Source: an uncultured Collinsella sp.
GTDB lineage: Bacteria; Actinomycetota; Coriobacteriia; Coriobacteriales; Coriobacteriaceae
Direction: 5' to 3'
NCBI GenBank assembly: GCA_900552155.1
Contig: URYU01000002.1
Location: forward strand, 1-42,045
Length of the DNA: 42,045 bases
Made by a program: the position numbers and the translations under genes. Below, one piece after another: positions 24,037-30,672 of the stretch; the first letter of the stretch is position 1; every line of letters starts with the position of its first letter. A model generated the notes under the pieces. That model was not told the DNA's origin. It saw only the letters and a list, made by a program, of their open reading frames with translations, and searched no databases.

Positions 24037-25089
24037 ATGAATCCCAGGACTAAATCTCAGGACATTCGCGACTTGAGCCAAAACGATATTCGCGAGCTCG
24101 TGGTCGAACTTGGCCAGCCAGCCTTCCGCGCGAAGCAGCTTATCGAATGGGTCTTCGAGAAGAACGTTTGTTCGTTTGACGATATGACCAACCTTCCCAA
24201 GGCTTTCCGCGAGCAGCTTAAAGAGGCTTTTGCCTTTGACACGCCCACTGAACTCACCAAGCAGGTTTCCAAAGATGGCTCGCGCAAGTATCTGCTCGAG
24301 TACCACGACGGCGTTTCCGTCGAGACTGTCGGCATGCCCCGTCGTAACAAGCTTTCCGTCTGCGTTTCCACCCAGGCAGGCTGCGGCATGGGCTGTGCCT
24401 TTTGCGCTACCGGTCTCAACGGCCTCAAGCGCTCTCTGACCGCTCAAGAGATCGTCGACCAGGTACTTCATGTATCCAACGACTTTGGCGAGCGTGCCAC
24501 GAGCGTCGTCTTCATGGGCCAGGGCGAGCCGTTTGCCAACTACGACGAGGTTCTCAAGGCGCTGCGAATCCTCAATGACCCCGATGGCATCGGTTTCGGC
24601 GCTCGTCACCTCACCGTCTCTACCAGCGGCGTTATTACCGGTATTCGCAAATTTGCCGACATCCCCGAGCAGTTCACGCTTGCCGTTTCCCTGCATTCCG
24701 CCATCCAGTCGACGCGCAATAAGCTCATGCCCGGTGTTAAGAAGTACACGCTGCTTCGCCTTCACGAAGCGCTTCAGCTCTACACCGAGAAGACCGGCCG
24801 CCGCCCGACCTATGAGTATGCCATGATCGAAGGCGTCAACGATACGAATCCCGAAATGCAGGCGCTCTGCGACTTCTGCGAGGGAACGCTGTGCCACGTT
24901 AACCTCATTCAGCTTAACGACATCGAGGGTAGCCCGCTCAAGCCGTCGCCGATTCATAAGGTTGAGGATCTTCAGCGTCGTCTTGAGTCCCGTGGCATCG
25001 AGACCACGATTCGTAACTCCCGTGGTAACGATATTGACGCCGCTTGCGGACAGCTGAAGCAGCGCTTCAAAGTTCAGAAGAACGCATAG
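24037..25089 (+). CDS. rlmN: 23S rRNA (adenine2503-C2)/tRNA methyltransferase
   Basis: Radical-SAM enzyme that methylates C2 of A2503 in 23S rRNA. 350 residues. The cluster motif CGMGCAFC has C116, C120 and C123; C109 (SVCVSTQ) and C337 (DIDAACGQL) correspond to the two further conserved cysteines of the family. Other blocks: VFMGQGEPFANYD, VSTSGV and NLIQLNDIEGS. AAGG precedes the ATG. The gene is followed by a parS-like element and a terminator. Confidence 0.96.
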   Translation: MNPRTKSQDIRDLSQNDIRELVVELGQPAFRAKQLIEWVFEKNVCSFDDMTNLPKAFREQLKEAFAFDTPTELTKQVSKDGSRKYLLEYHDGVSVETVGMPRRNKLSVCVSTQAGCGMGCAFCATGLNGLKRSLTAQEIVDQVLHVSNDFGERATSVVFMGQGEPFANYDEVLKALRILNDPDGIGFGARHLTVSTSGVITGIRKFADIPEQFTLAVSLHSAIQSTRNKLMPGVKKYTLLRLHEALQLYTEKTGRRPTYEYAMIEGVNDTNPEMQALCDFCEGTLCHVNLIQLNDIEGSPLKPSPIHKVEDLQRRLESRGIETTIRNSRGNDIDAACGQLKQRFKVQKNA

Positions 25090-25107
25090 GGGAGTCGCAT
25101 CCCAAAA

Positions 25108-25123
25108 CGTTTCATGTGAAACA
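25108..25123. other. Degenerate parS-like site
   Basis: CGTTTCATGTGAAACA differs at two positions from the perfect sites at 27270-27363. It lies between the rlmN stop and its terminator. Confidence 0.4.
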
Positions 25124-25126
25124 TCG

Positions 25127-25170
25127 AACGACCCCGGTTACAGAATATGCAACCGGGGTCGTTTCATTTA
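25127..25170 (+). terminator. Terminator of rlmN
   Basis: AACGACCCCGGTT pairs with AACCGGGGTCGTT (13 bp) followed by TCATTTATT. Confidence 0.85.
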
Positions 25171-25216
25171 TTGACCTTAATTTTGAATCAGCTGCTACCT
25201 GTCCCATTTTTACGGC

Positions 25217-25259
25217 CAAAATAAGGGGTCCTTGTCTCATGAATCAGACAAGGACCCCT
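25217..25259 (-). terminator. Terminator of the parAB operon
   Basis: On the minus strand AGGGGTCCTTGTCT pairs with AGACAAGGACCCCT (14 bp) with an 8-base loop, followed by TATTTTG. It converges on the rlmN terminator. Confidence 0.85.
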
Positions 25260-25279
25260 CAAAATATGCTGAGTAATTG

Positions 25280-25291
25280 TTAGGTACCTAA
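25280..25291. repeat. 12-bp palindrome TTAGGTACCTAA, copy 1
   Basis: A perfect palindrome that includes the stop codon of the small membrane protein gene. An identical copy lies at 28784-28795, upstream of khpB. The two bracket the parB-parA-rsmG-khpB block. No known factor recognised. Confidence 0.5.
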
Positions 25292-25542
25292 TAGCCTACA
25301 TTTTCCCATTGGTTGCTGACCCAACCTTGATTAATCTTGGGATTCTTCGTTACCTGAGCAGTACGCATGGCAACATCTTCTGTCATAACATCCATTTTCT
25401 TTTTGGAAGTATCGACGATATCTTGCGCGCTACGAAGCAAACGACCTCGAAGTTCATCGTCTGTCACGATCCTATAGCCAGCAAAGGCACCAGCCGCGAC
25501 AGTCGTCACCAATGCAATCGCTGTTAAAATCTTATTCCTCAT
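25288..25542 (-). CDS. Small membrane-anchored protein downstream of parB
   Basis: 84 residues from MRNKILTAIALV: one N-terminal membrane segment or uncleaved signal (about 5-22), then a charged helical region. AAGGAGG five bases before the ATG at 25542 makes this the start; the gene overlaps the end of parB by 11 bases and ends before the operon terminator. It resembles short YtxH-like proteins in layout only; I recognise no specific family. Being last in the parAB operon it might link the partition system to the membrane, but that is speculation. Confidence 0.7.
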   Translation of the reverse strand: MRNKILTAIALVTTVAAGAFAGYRIVTDDELRGRLLRSAQDIVDTSKKKMDVMTEDVAMRTAQVTKNPKINQGWVSNQWENVGY

Positions 25543-26437
25543 CTTGGCCTCCTTGATCAAACTGAATCATTTCGCCAAGAATACGAGAGAGCTCTTCCTC
25601 GTCTTTAAACTCAATCTCAATCTTATTCTTTCCACGCGAGCTCTTCACACGCACGTTGGTATTAAAAACCTGACGAAGCACGCGGGCAGCCTTTTTAAAA
25701 GACTGAGGCGTTGCAGGCCTCGGCGTCTTAGGTGTCTCTCCGGCAGAAAACAACGGAGCAAGATTTTCTGTCGCTCTTACGGAAAGACCCTCTGTAACAA
25801 CTTTCTCTGCAAGTCGAATACGCGCGTCCTCATAGGGAACTGCAAGACTCGCACGTGCATGACCAGCAGTAAGTTTGCCCTCAAAAATCATCTGCTGAAC
25901 TTCTTCGGGGAGATCGAGAAGACGCAGCGAGTTTGTAATTGCAGAGCGTGACTTGCTTACTGCCTTCGACAATGCCTCCTGGGTCATCCCGCTGGCATCA
26001 ATGAGTTGGCGATAGCCCTTAGCCTCTTCGACGGGATTCAGATCAGAACGCTGAAGGTTTTCGATAAGAGCAAGAGCCAGCATCTCTTCCTAATTAACTT
26101 CTTTAATGATGACAGGCAGTTCCTCAAGACCAGCAAGCTTTGACGCCTGGTAACGACGCTCACCAGCGATGATCTCATAGCCGTTTCCATGCTTGCGAAC
26201 CAAAAGCGGCTGCAAAACGCCATGTTCCTGGATTGACTCGCTCAACTCGCGAAGTTCAGTTTCGTTAAAGTGAATTCGCGGCTGATTAGGGTTGGGAACG
26301 ATATCCTCAATAGGTAGTTTTGTTTCAGATGCGGCATTTGAAGCCGATGCAGCCGAACCGCCGGTCTCATACTCGGCCTCTGAGACCAAAGCATTGAGCC
26401 CACGTCCCAATCCGCCACGTTTTTTTGCACTAGGCAC
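25532..26437 (-). pseudogene. parB: ParB chromosome-partition protein, interrupted by an in-frame TAG
   Basis: ParB loads on parS and spreads as a CTP-dependent clamp. Here the reading frame is continuous from GTG 26437 to 25532 except for one TAG at 26090-26092. The first part (115 residues) has the N-terminal GRGLNALV motif and the GERRYQASKLAGL CTP-binding block and stops at IIKEVN. The second resumes in frame with EEMLALALIENLQRSDLNPVEEA, the helix-turn-helix (TQEALSKAVSKSRSAI) and the C-terminal dimer domain. In related ParB proteins KEVN is followed by a residue such as Asp, then EEMLAL, so TAG replaces one codon. AGGAAGAG before the ATG at 26083 could permit re-initiation of a 183-residue half. 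Mutation, readthrough or sequencing error cannot be told apart here. The GTG start overlaps parA. Confidence 0.88.
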
Positions 26438-27230
26438 GCTTGATCACCTCTTTTGCAAGGTTCATATACGCTTTTGCACCCTTATTTTGAGGTGCATAAG
26501 TAATTACCGGTTCTCCAAAAGACGGAGCTTCGGAGATTTTAACCGTACGGGGAATCAGCGTTTTAAATGCCTTATCGCCAAAGTACGATTGAACCTCTTC
26601 TACAACCTGATTCGACAGAGAAGTACGCGAGTCATACATTGTCATAAGCACACCATAGGTGTCTAAGCTCTTGTTCAGACGTGATTTAACCATCTTCATA
26701 GACTCAAGCAGCTTCGTAACGCCCTCGAGTGCGTAATATTCGCACTGGATCGGAATCAAAACGCTGTCTGCTGCGGTCAAGGCGTTGATAGTAAGAAGGC
26801 CGAGCGAAGGAGGGCAGTCAATGAAAATGAAATCGAACTCGTCCTGAATCGGCTCAAGCAAATCTTTGAGGCGGGTTTCACGAGCAATTGCGCTTACAAG
26901 CTCAATTTCGGCTCCTGCAAGCTGAATTGTAGCCGGAATTACGAATACCTTTTTGCAATTTGTATCAAGAACAAGCGATTCTGCCGGCACATCATTCAAC
27001 AATGCATCATAAATGCAGTGATCAAGGTCTTCTTTTTCAATTCCGAATCCACTGGTGCTGTTTCCCTGTGGATCAAAATCGACAATCAGTGTCTTACGAC
27101 CCTGCTCACCCAGTGCTGCTGCAAGGTTTACAGCCGTCGTTGACTTACCGACGCCGCCTTTTTGATTGATGATTGCAATGATACGCGTGTCTTTTGCGCT
27201 CTTAGAACGCTTAACGTCGCGAAATCCCAC
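26430..27230 (-). CDS. parA: ParA/Soj chromosome-partition ATPase
   Basis: Deviant Walker-A ATPase that drives origin segregation with ParB. 266 residues. IINQKGGVGKSTTAVNLAAAL is the deviant Walker A with its signature Lys, LIVDFDPQGNSTSG follows, and FIFIDCPPSLGLLTINAL is Walker B. The N terminus has a basic patch of about 12 residues. GTG start with AGGAGG directly upstream. The final 8 bases overlap the parB start. Three perfect parS sites lie 40-133 bases upstream, so ParB binding may affect this promoter. Confidence 0.96.
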   Translation of the reverse strand: MGFRDVKRSKSAKDTRIIAIINQKGGVGKSTTAVNLAAALGEQGRKTLIVDFDPQGNSTSGFGIEKEDLDHCIYDALLNDVPAESLVLDTNCKKVFVIPATIQLAGAEIELVSAIARETRLKDLLEPIQDEFDFIFIDCPPSLGLLTINALTAADSVLIPIQCEYYALEGVTKLLESMKMVKSRLNKSLDTYGVLMTMYDSRTSLSNQVVEEVQSYFGDKAFKTLIPRTVKISEAPSFGEPVITYAPQNKGAKAYMNLAKEVIKRA

Positions 27231-27269
27231 GGTCCCTCCTGGTGTGTATTAAAGCTGTCAAACGGAGGA

Positions 27270-27285
27270 TGTTTCACGTGAAACA
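27270..27285. other. parS site 1
   Basis: Perfect 16-bp palindrome TGTTTCACGTGAAACA, the consensus ParB-binding site, 40 bases upstream of parA. Confidence 0.95.
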
Positions 27286-27308
27286 TTCCGATTCGATATC
27301 AACCGCCA

Positions 27309-27324
27309 TGTTTCACGTGAAACA
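27309..27324. other. parS site 2
   Basis: A second perfect TGTTTCACGTGAAACA, starting 39 bases after site 1, in the parA-rsmG gap. Confidence 0.95.
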
Positions 27325-27347
27325 CTGCAAGTTGTTAGTATCCATTA

Positions 27348-27363
27348 TGTTTCACGTGAAACA
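27348..27363. other. parS site 3
   Basis: A third perfect copy, again exactly 39 bases on from the previous one, ending one base before the rsmG stop codon. The even spacing is about 3.7 helical turns. Confidence 0.95.
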
Positions 27364-27364
27364 T

Positions 27365-28102
27365 CTAGGCAAGCGGATTCTTCTTTGCCATGCCATTTGC
27401 ACGAGGCAATGAAACGGATGCTGGATGACTCTTCTTAAGAACAATGAACTCCCTGTGACCCAAGCCTTCAGGCAAATCAATTGCGTCATTTAGAAGCAAA
27501 GTGAAGCCGCAAATCTTAGCTGCTGACATGCCGGAAGCAAGCTCATCATCTGAAGGATTACCCTTAGTTATAACAAATAGCCCTCCATCCTTGAGGTACG
27601 GAGCCGCATACTCAACAAGAATCGGTAGAGGAGCCAGTGCGCGGGCGGTTACAACAGAGAACTGCTTCTTATGGCTTCGAGCATATTCTTCAAGACGATC
27701 ATGAACCGCATGAGCATGTTTCAATCCAAGAGCATGGACAAAAGAATTGACAGCATCAACCTTCTTGCCAACAGAGTCGATATAAGTTGCTTTACGATGC
27801 GTAGCTATGGTTAACGGAATACCAGGGAAGCCCGCACCTGTACCCATATCGAGCAAAGCTCCCTCTGGAGCCTTATTGATATAGGGGAGCAAAACAAGTG
27901 AGTCGAGGATATGAAGTACGGCAGCATCTTCTACGTTAAGAATACGGGTGAGATTGATTGTCTTATTTGTTTCAAGAACAAAATCCAAATGCTGAATACA
28001 TTTCCTCAGCTCAAGATCAGTTACGCTCAAGGAATACTCTTTGCAATAGGAAGTTAGACGACTCAACATCTCGTCAGCCTGCTGATCAGTAAGTACTAAC
28101 AA
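27365..28102 (-). CDS. rsmG: 16S rRNA (guanine527-N7)-methyltransferase
   Basis: SAM-dependent enzyme (GidB) that methylates G527 of 16S rRNA. About 245 residues. The SAM-binding block LLDMGTGAGFPGIPLTI, TYIDSVGKKVDAVNSF, and VTARALAPLPIL are clear. The frame is open to a TTG at 28150, but that codon lies inside the T-run of the khpB terminator; AAGGAG six bases before the TTG at 28102 is the better start. Composition is AT-richer than the khpB and yidC genes beside it, as in parA and parB. Confidence 0.93.
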   Translation of the reverse strand: MLVLTDQQADEMLSRLTSYCKEYSLSVTDLELRKCIQHLDFVLETNKTINLTRILNVEDAAVLHILDSLVLLPYINKAPEGALLDMGTGAGFPGIPLTIATHRKATYIDSVGKKVDAVNSFVHALGLKHAHAVHDRLEEYARSHKKQFSVVTARALAPLPILVEYAAPYLKDGGLFVITKGNPSDDELASGMSAAKICGFTLLLNDAIDLPEGLGHREFIVLKKSHPASVSLPRANGMAKKNPLA

Positions 28103-28148
28103 CGAAAACTCCTTTCTGACAGAAATCAGTGTATCGAGAACTTTTGAC

Positions 28149-28178
28149 AAAAAAAGGGGACGTGGAAACCACGTCCCC
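28149..28178 (-). terminator. Terminator after khpB
   Basis: On the minus strand GGGGACGTGG pairs with CCACGTCCCC around a TTT loop, followed by seven T residues. It separates the khpB-side operon from rsmG-parAB. Confidence 0.85.
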
Positions 28179-28198
28179 TTAGCATAAGCTCGAGTAGA

Positions 28199-28768
28199 TT
28201 ATCGAGCAACAATCACCACATGGCGATCAGGGTCAGAACCCTCAGAATGAGTATCGACGGCATCATTGCCACGAAGTGCAATGTGAACCAGTCGGCGCTC
28301 GTAGGCATTCATGGGCGGAAGCGAAACACTCTTATGAGTGCGGATGGCACGCTCGGCAGCAGACTGAGCCATGGAGGCAACCTTGTCCTGACGGCGGCTC
28401 TTGTATCCCTCGACGTCCACTACAACCGGATACCTAAAGCCAAGCTTGCGGCTCACCAGCAAAGAGAACATAACCTGAAGGGCATCAAGGGTGCGACCAT
28501 GACGGCCAATGAGAACAGCAAGGTCGGGAGCGGTTACATCCAAAATCAGCTCACCCTCGTCGCCCTCATACTCATCGATAGGAGAGTTGGCGGCATCGAA
28601 GTGCGAAAGGATGGAACGCAGGATGGAAATCGCTACATCGGCAATGGTGTCGAGCTCCTCATCGGTCAGCTCTTCACCAGCCTTGTAGCGCTGTGCAATC
28701 TCGGGATAATCGCCCGCGACCTGCGGGGCAACCTCCTCAAGCATATCCTCGACGATCTCTTCAGACAT
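28199..28768 (-). CDS. khpB: KhpB (Jag) RNA-binding protein
   Basis: KH-R3H RNA-binding protein encoded next to yidC in many Gram-positives; in streptococci it acts with KhpA on cell elongation and small RNAs. 189 residues: acidic N-terminal region (about 1-70), KH domain with LIGRHGRTLDALQ (GxxG-type loop), and C-terminal R3H domain RRLVHIALRGNDAVDTHSEG. The jag N-terminal domain found in some homologues is absent. TTGGAG lies six bases before ATG 28768; the upstream TTG is part of that ribosome site. Confidence 0.92.
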   Translation of the reverse strand: MSEEIVEDMLEEVAPQVAGDYPEIAQRYKAGEELTDEELDTIADVAISILRSILSHFDAANSPIDEYEGDEGELILDVTAPDLAVLIGRHGRTLDALQVMFSLLVSRKLGFRYPVVVDVEGYKSRRQDKVASMAQSAAERAIRTHKSVSLPPMNAYERRLVHIALRGNDAVDTHSEGSDPDRHVVIVAR

Positions 28769-28783
28769 AACGTACTCCAAAAG

Positions 28784-28795
28784 TTAGGTACCTAA
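28784..28795. repeat. 12-bp palindrome TTAGGTACCTAA, copy 2
   Basis: Identical to 25280-25291. It lies in the 44-base gap between the yidC stop and the khpB start, just upstream of the khpB ribosome site, where it could act as an operator or RNA hairpin. Confidence 0.5.
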
Positions 28796-28812
28796 ATAAG
28801 ATTGATATCCCA

Positions 28813-29583
28813 CTACTTCTTCTTGTGCGGGCGCGGCTTCTTCTCTCGACGAGTGACCTCAACCTGCAGCGGCGCGTTCTTAAGACGCTGCTCCTCATCG
28901 GCCTTCGCCTTGTCGATGACCTTCTGCGTCACAAAAATCTGCTGAATAACCTGCCAAGCAGACGAGACGTCGTAGTACAGCAGAACACCAACGGGAAGGC
29001 TCCAGCCCATCCAAAGCATCATGACCGTCATGACAACGGCCATCATGCGCATGCTCTGCGCCTGCTGACCGGTCTGGTTGCGCGACATATAGAGCTGCGG
29101 AATCAGGGTCAGGACGGCGAACAGAATCAGGCAGACCAGCGCAGGCAGCGCAACCATAAAGCCATCGGCAAAGGAAGCGCTCGGCGTGGTGGTCAGGTCG
29201 GGCAGGATGTTGAAGAACGAGAACGTGCCGTCGTTAAAGTACTGCGGCAGGTTGCGCAGCAACGTAAACAGGGCGAACAGGACAGGCATCTGGATCAACA
29301 GCGGCAGACAACCAGCCATCGGGTTGAACTTGTTCTCGCTGTAGAACTTCTGCATTTCCTCGGCCTGGCGCTGAGGATCGTCGGCATAGCGCTCCTGAAT
29401 CTCGAGCATCTTGGGCTGCAGCACCTGCATGCGAGCCGTCGACTTGGTCGACTTGAGCATGAGCGGCGTTAGCGTCAGACGGATGATGACCACCAGGATG
29501 ATGATGGACAGGCCCCAGTCGACCGCAAAGGTCTGGATGAGCTTGAGCAGCTCGAAAAGGATGTTAACGATCCAATCCCACAT
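28813..29583 (-). CDS. yidC: YidC/Oxa1-family membrane protein insertase
   Basis: Inserts and folds membrane proteins with or without SecYEG. 256 residues, the short Gram-positive form. Five hydrophobic segments; the conserved Arg of the substrate groove is in VVIIRLTLTPL near residue 35; cytoplasmic hairpin about 50-85 (QPKMLEIQERYADDP); then FNPMAGCLPLLIQMPV and a strongly basic tail ending KPRPHKKK. No lipobox is seen at the N terminus. GGAGG lies before the ATG. Part of the rpmH-rnpA-yidD-yidC-khpB cluster. Confidence 0.95.
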   Translation of the reverse strand: MWDWIVNILFELLKLIQTFAVDWGLSIIILVVIIRLTLTPLMLKSTKSTARMQVLQPKMLEIQERYADDPQRQAEEMQKFYSENKFNPMAGCLPLLIQMPVLFALFTLLRNLPQYFNDGTFSFFNILPDLTTTPSASFADGFMVALPALVCLILFAVLTLIPQLYMSRNQTGQQAQSMRMMAVVMTVMMLWMGWSLPVGVLLYYDVSSAWQVIQQIFVTQKVIDKAKADEEQRLKNAPLQVEVTRREKKPRPHKKK

Positions 29584-29612
29584 GTAAGTTTTCCTCCGAT
29601 AGCGAGTGCCCG

Positions 29613-29837
29613 CTAGGGCACAGGGTCATAACCGCCGACGTGCAGGGGATTGCAGCGAGCGATGCGCCTCACGGCAAGCCAGCAGCCTCTCAAAACACCG
29701 TGCTTCTCAATCGCCTGGATGGCGTATTGCGAGCACGTTGGGTAATAAATGCAGGCGTCAGGCAATAAGGGCGAAATAACCTGTTGATATATGCGAATAG
29801 GAGCGATGGCAACACGTCGCAAAACGTGATTGCTCAT
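29613..29837 (-). CDS. yidD: Membrane protein insertion efficiency factor YidD
   Basis: 74-residue member of the YidD (haemolytic-domain) family: [31 protein letters not shown] with its conserved cysteines, and [14 protein letters not shown] at the end. Its ATG overlaps the rnpA TGA (ATGA), and GGAGGAG precedes it. It is thought to assist YidC, encoded just downstream. Confidence 0.95.
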   Translation of the reverse strand: MSNHVLRRVAIAPIRIYQQVISPLLPDACIYYPTCSQYAIQAIEKHGVLRGCWLAVRRIARCNPLHVGGYDPVP

Positions 29838-30172
29838 CGCTCCTCCCCGGCAACGCCGGCGCGTTTCATAAGCGAACGCAACGCCTTGTCCATCTCCTGC
29901 GGCGAGGAAACCCTCGTCTTGGGAGTTGCGAACAAGATGATGTCATAACCCGCAACGGGAAATCCACAGCTGCGGGCGGCCTCGCGCATCACACGCTTAG
30001 AACGGTTGCGCACGACAGCACAACCGAGCCGTTTAGCACCAACGAAGGCGACCCTTCCGGAGTCGCCTTCGCCAACCGATTCACATATGGTCATTCGAAT
30101 CAGAGGATGATTGAAACGACGCCCCTGACTGAACACATGCTCGAAATCTTGCCGAGACTTAATAGTCTTCAT
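29834..30172 (-). CDS. rnpA: Ribonuclease P protein component
   Basis: Basic protein that assists the RNase P RNA in tRNA 5' maturation. 112 residues with the family motif [13 protein letters not shown] and the preceding [10 protein letters not shown]. The ATG has no clear ribosome site and lies 20 bases after the rpmH stop, which suggests translation linked to rpmH. The 3' end overlaps yidD by 4 bases. Confidence 0.94.
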   Translation of the reverse strand: MKTIKSRQDFEHVFSQGRRFNHPLIRMTICESVGEGDSGRVAFVGAKRLGCAVVRNRSKRVMREAARSCGFPVAGYDIILFATPKTRVSSPQEMDKALRSLMKRAGVAGEER

Positions 30173-30192
30173 GCGAGATGTGTGTATCGCTG

Positions 30193-30327
30193 CTAGACAG
30201 TGAGACGCTTGCGGCCCTTGGCGCGACGACGGGCGAGCACGGCACGACCACCCTTAGTGGCCATACGGGCACGGAAGCCATGGGTCTTGGCACGCTTACG
30301 CTTATTAGGCTGATACGTACGCTTCAT
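30193..30327 (-). CDS. rpmH: 50S ribosomal protein L34
   Basis: 44 residues, [19 protein letters not shown] then a basic tail ending KGRKRLTV, a full L34. AGGAGGA eight bases before ATG 30327 fixes the start; the open frame extends 20 codons further without support. Confidence 0.98.
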   Translation of the reverse strand: MKRTYQPNKRKRAKTHGFRARMATKGGRAVLARRRAKGRKRLTV

Positions 30328-30399
30328 CTTAAGTTCCTCCTGCTGCATTTCGAGTGTCCGCGGGGACGCGGACGCAGATATAGACACGTGAGCTTGAAG

Positions 30400-30429
30400 A
30401 TTGTAGGGAAATCAATGTTCAAATGTCAA
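30400..30429 (-). promoter_or_regulatory. Promoter of the rpmH operon
   Basis: On the minus strand a perfect TTGACA, an 18-base spacer and TACAAT, about 70 bases upstream of rpmH. This is the best consensus promoter in the window. Confidence 0.8.
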
Positions 30430-30519
30430 GAAATCAAAGGTAAAAGGTTGCGCAGTTCACACGGTTCCCCCATAAGCCAAGCTCGATTTAGCGGTGCATG
30501 GCAACTTTTCACGATATTT

Positions 30520-30625
30520 CATCTAGTTTTCAACAGGTCATGTTGGCAATGTTGAGAACTTTTCGCCCGTTTTCCAAAGTTTTCAACAGGTTTTGAAAAG
30601 TTGTCGAAAGATGAGAAACGTTGCA
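30520..30625. other. DnaA-box-like cluster before the GHKL gene
   Basis: The rpmH-GHKL gap (30328-30672) holds no gene. Its right half has two copies of TTTTCAACA (30527-30535, 30580-30588), a reverse TTCTCAACA-type copy (30549-30557) and TTTTGAAAAG. TTTTCAACA differs at two positions from the general DnaA box TTATCCACA. The same 9-mer recurs at 31740-31748 and, in reverse, at 33808-33816 in the dnaA-dnaN gap. I take these as probable DnaA sites for a second part of the origin or for autoregulation of the dnaA operon. Confidence 0.5.
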
Positions 30626-30672
30626 CGGTGAGCTACTATTTGTTCGAAACCTTTTGAAAGATTGCGAGCGGC

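Noticed and set aside
28103..28150. Extended N terminus of rsmG from TTG 28150
   Set aside because: The codon lies within the T-run of the khpB terminator and has no ribosome site, whereas AAGGAG precedes the TTG at 28102.
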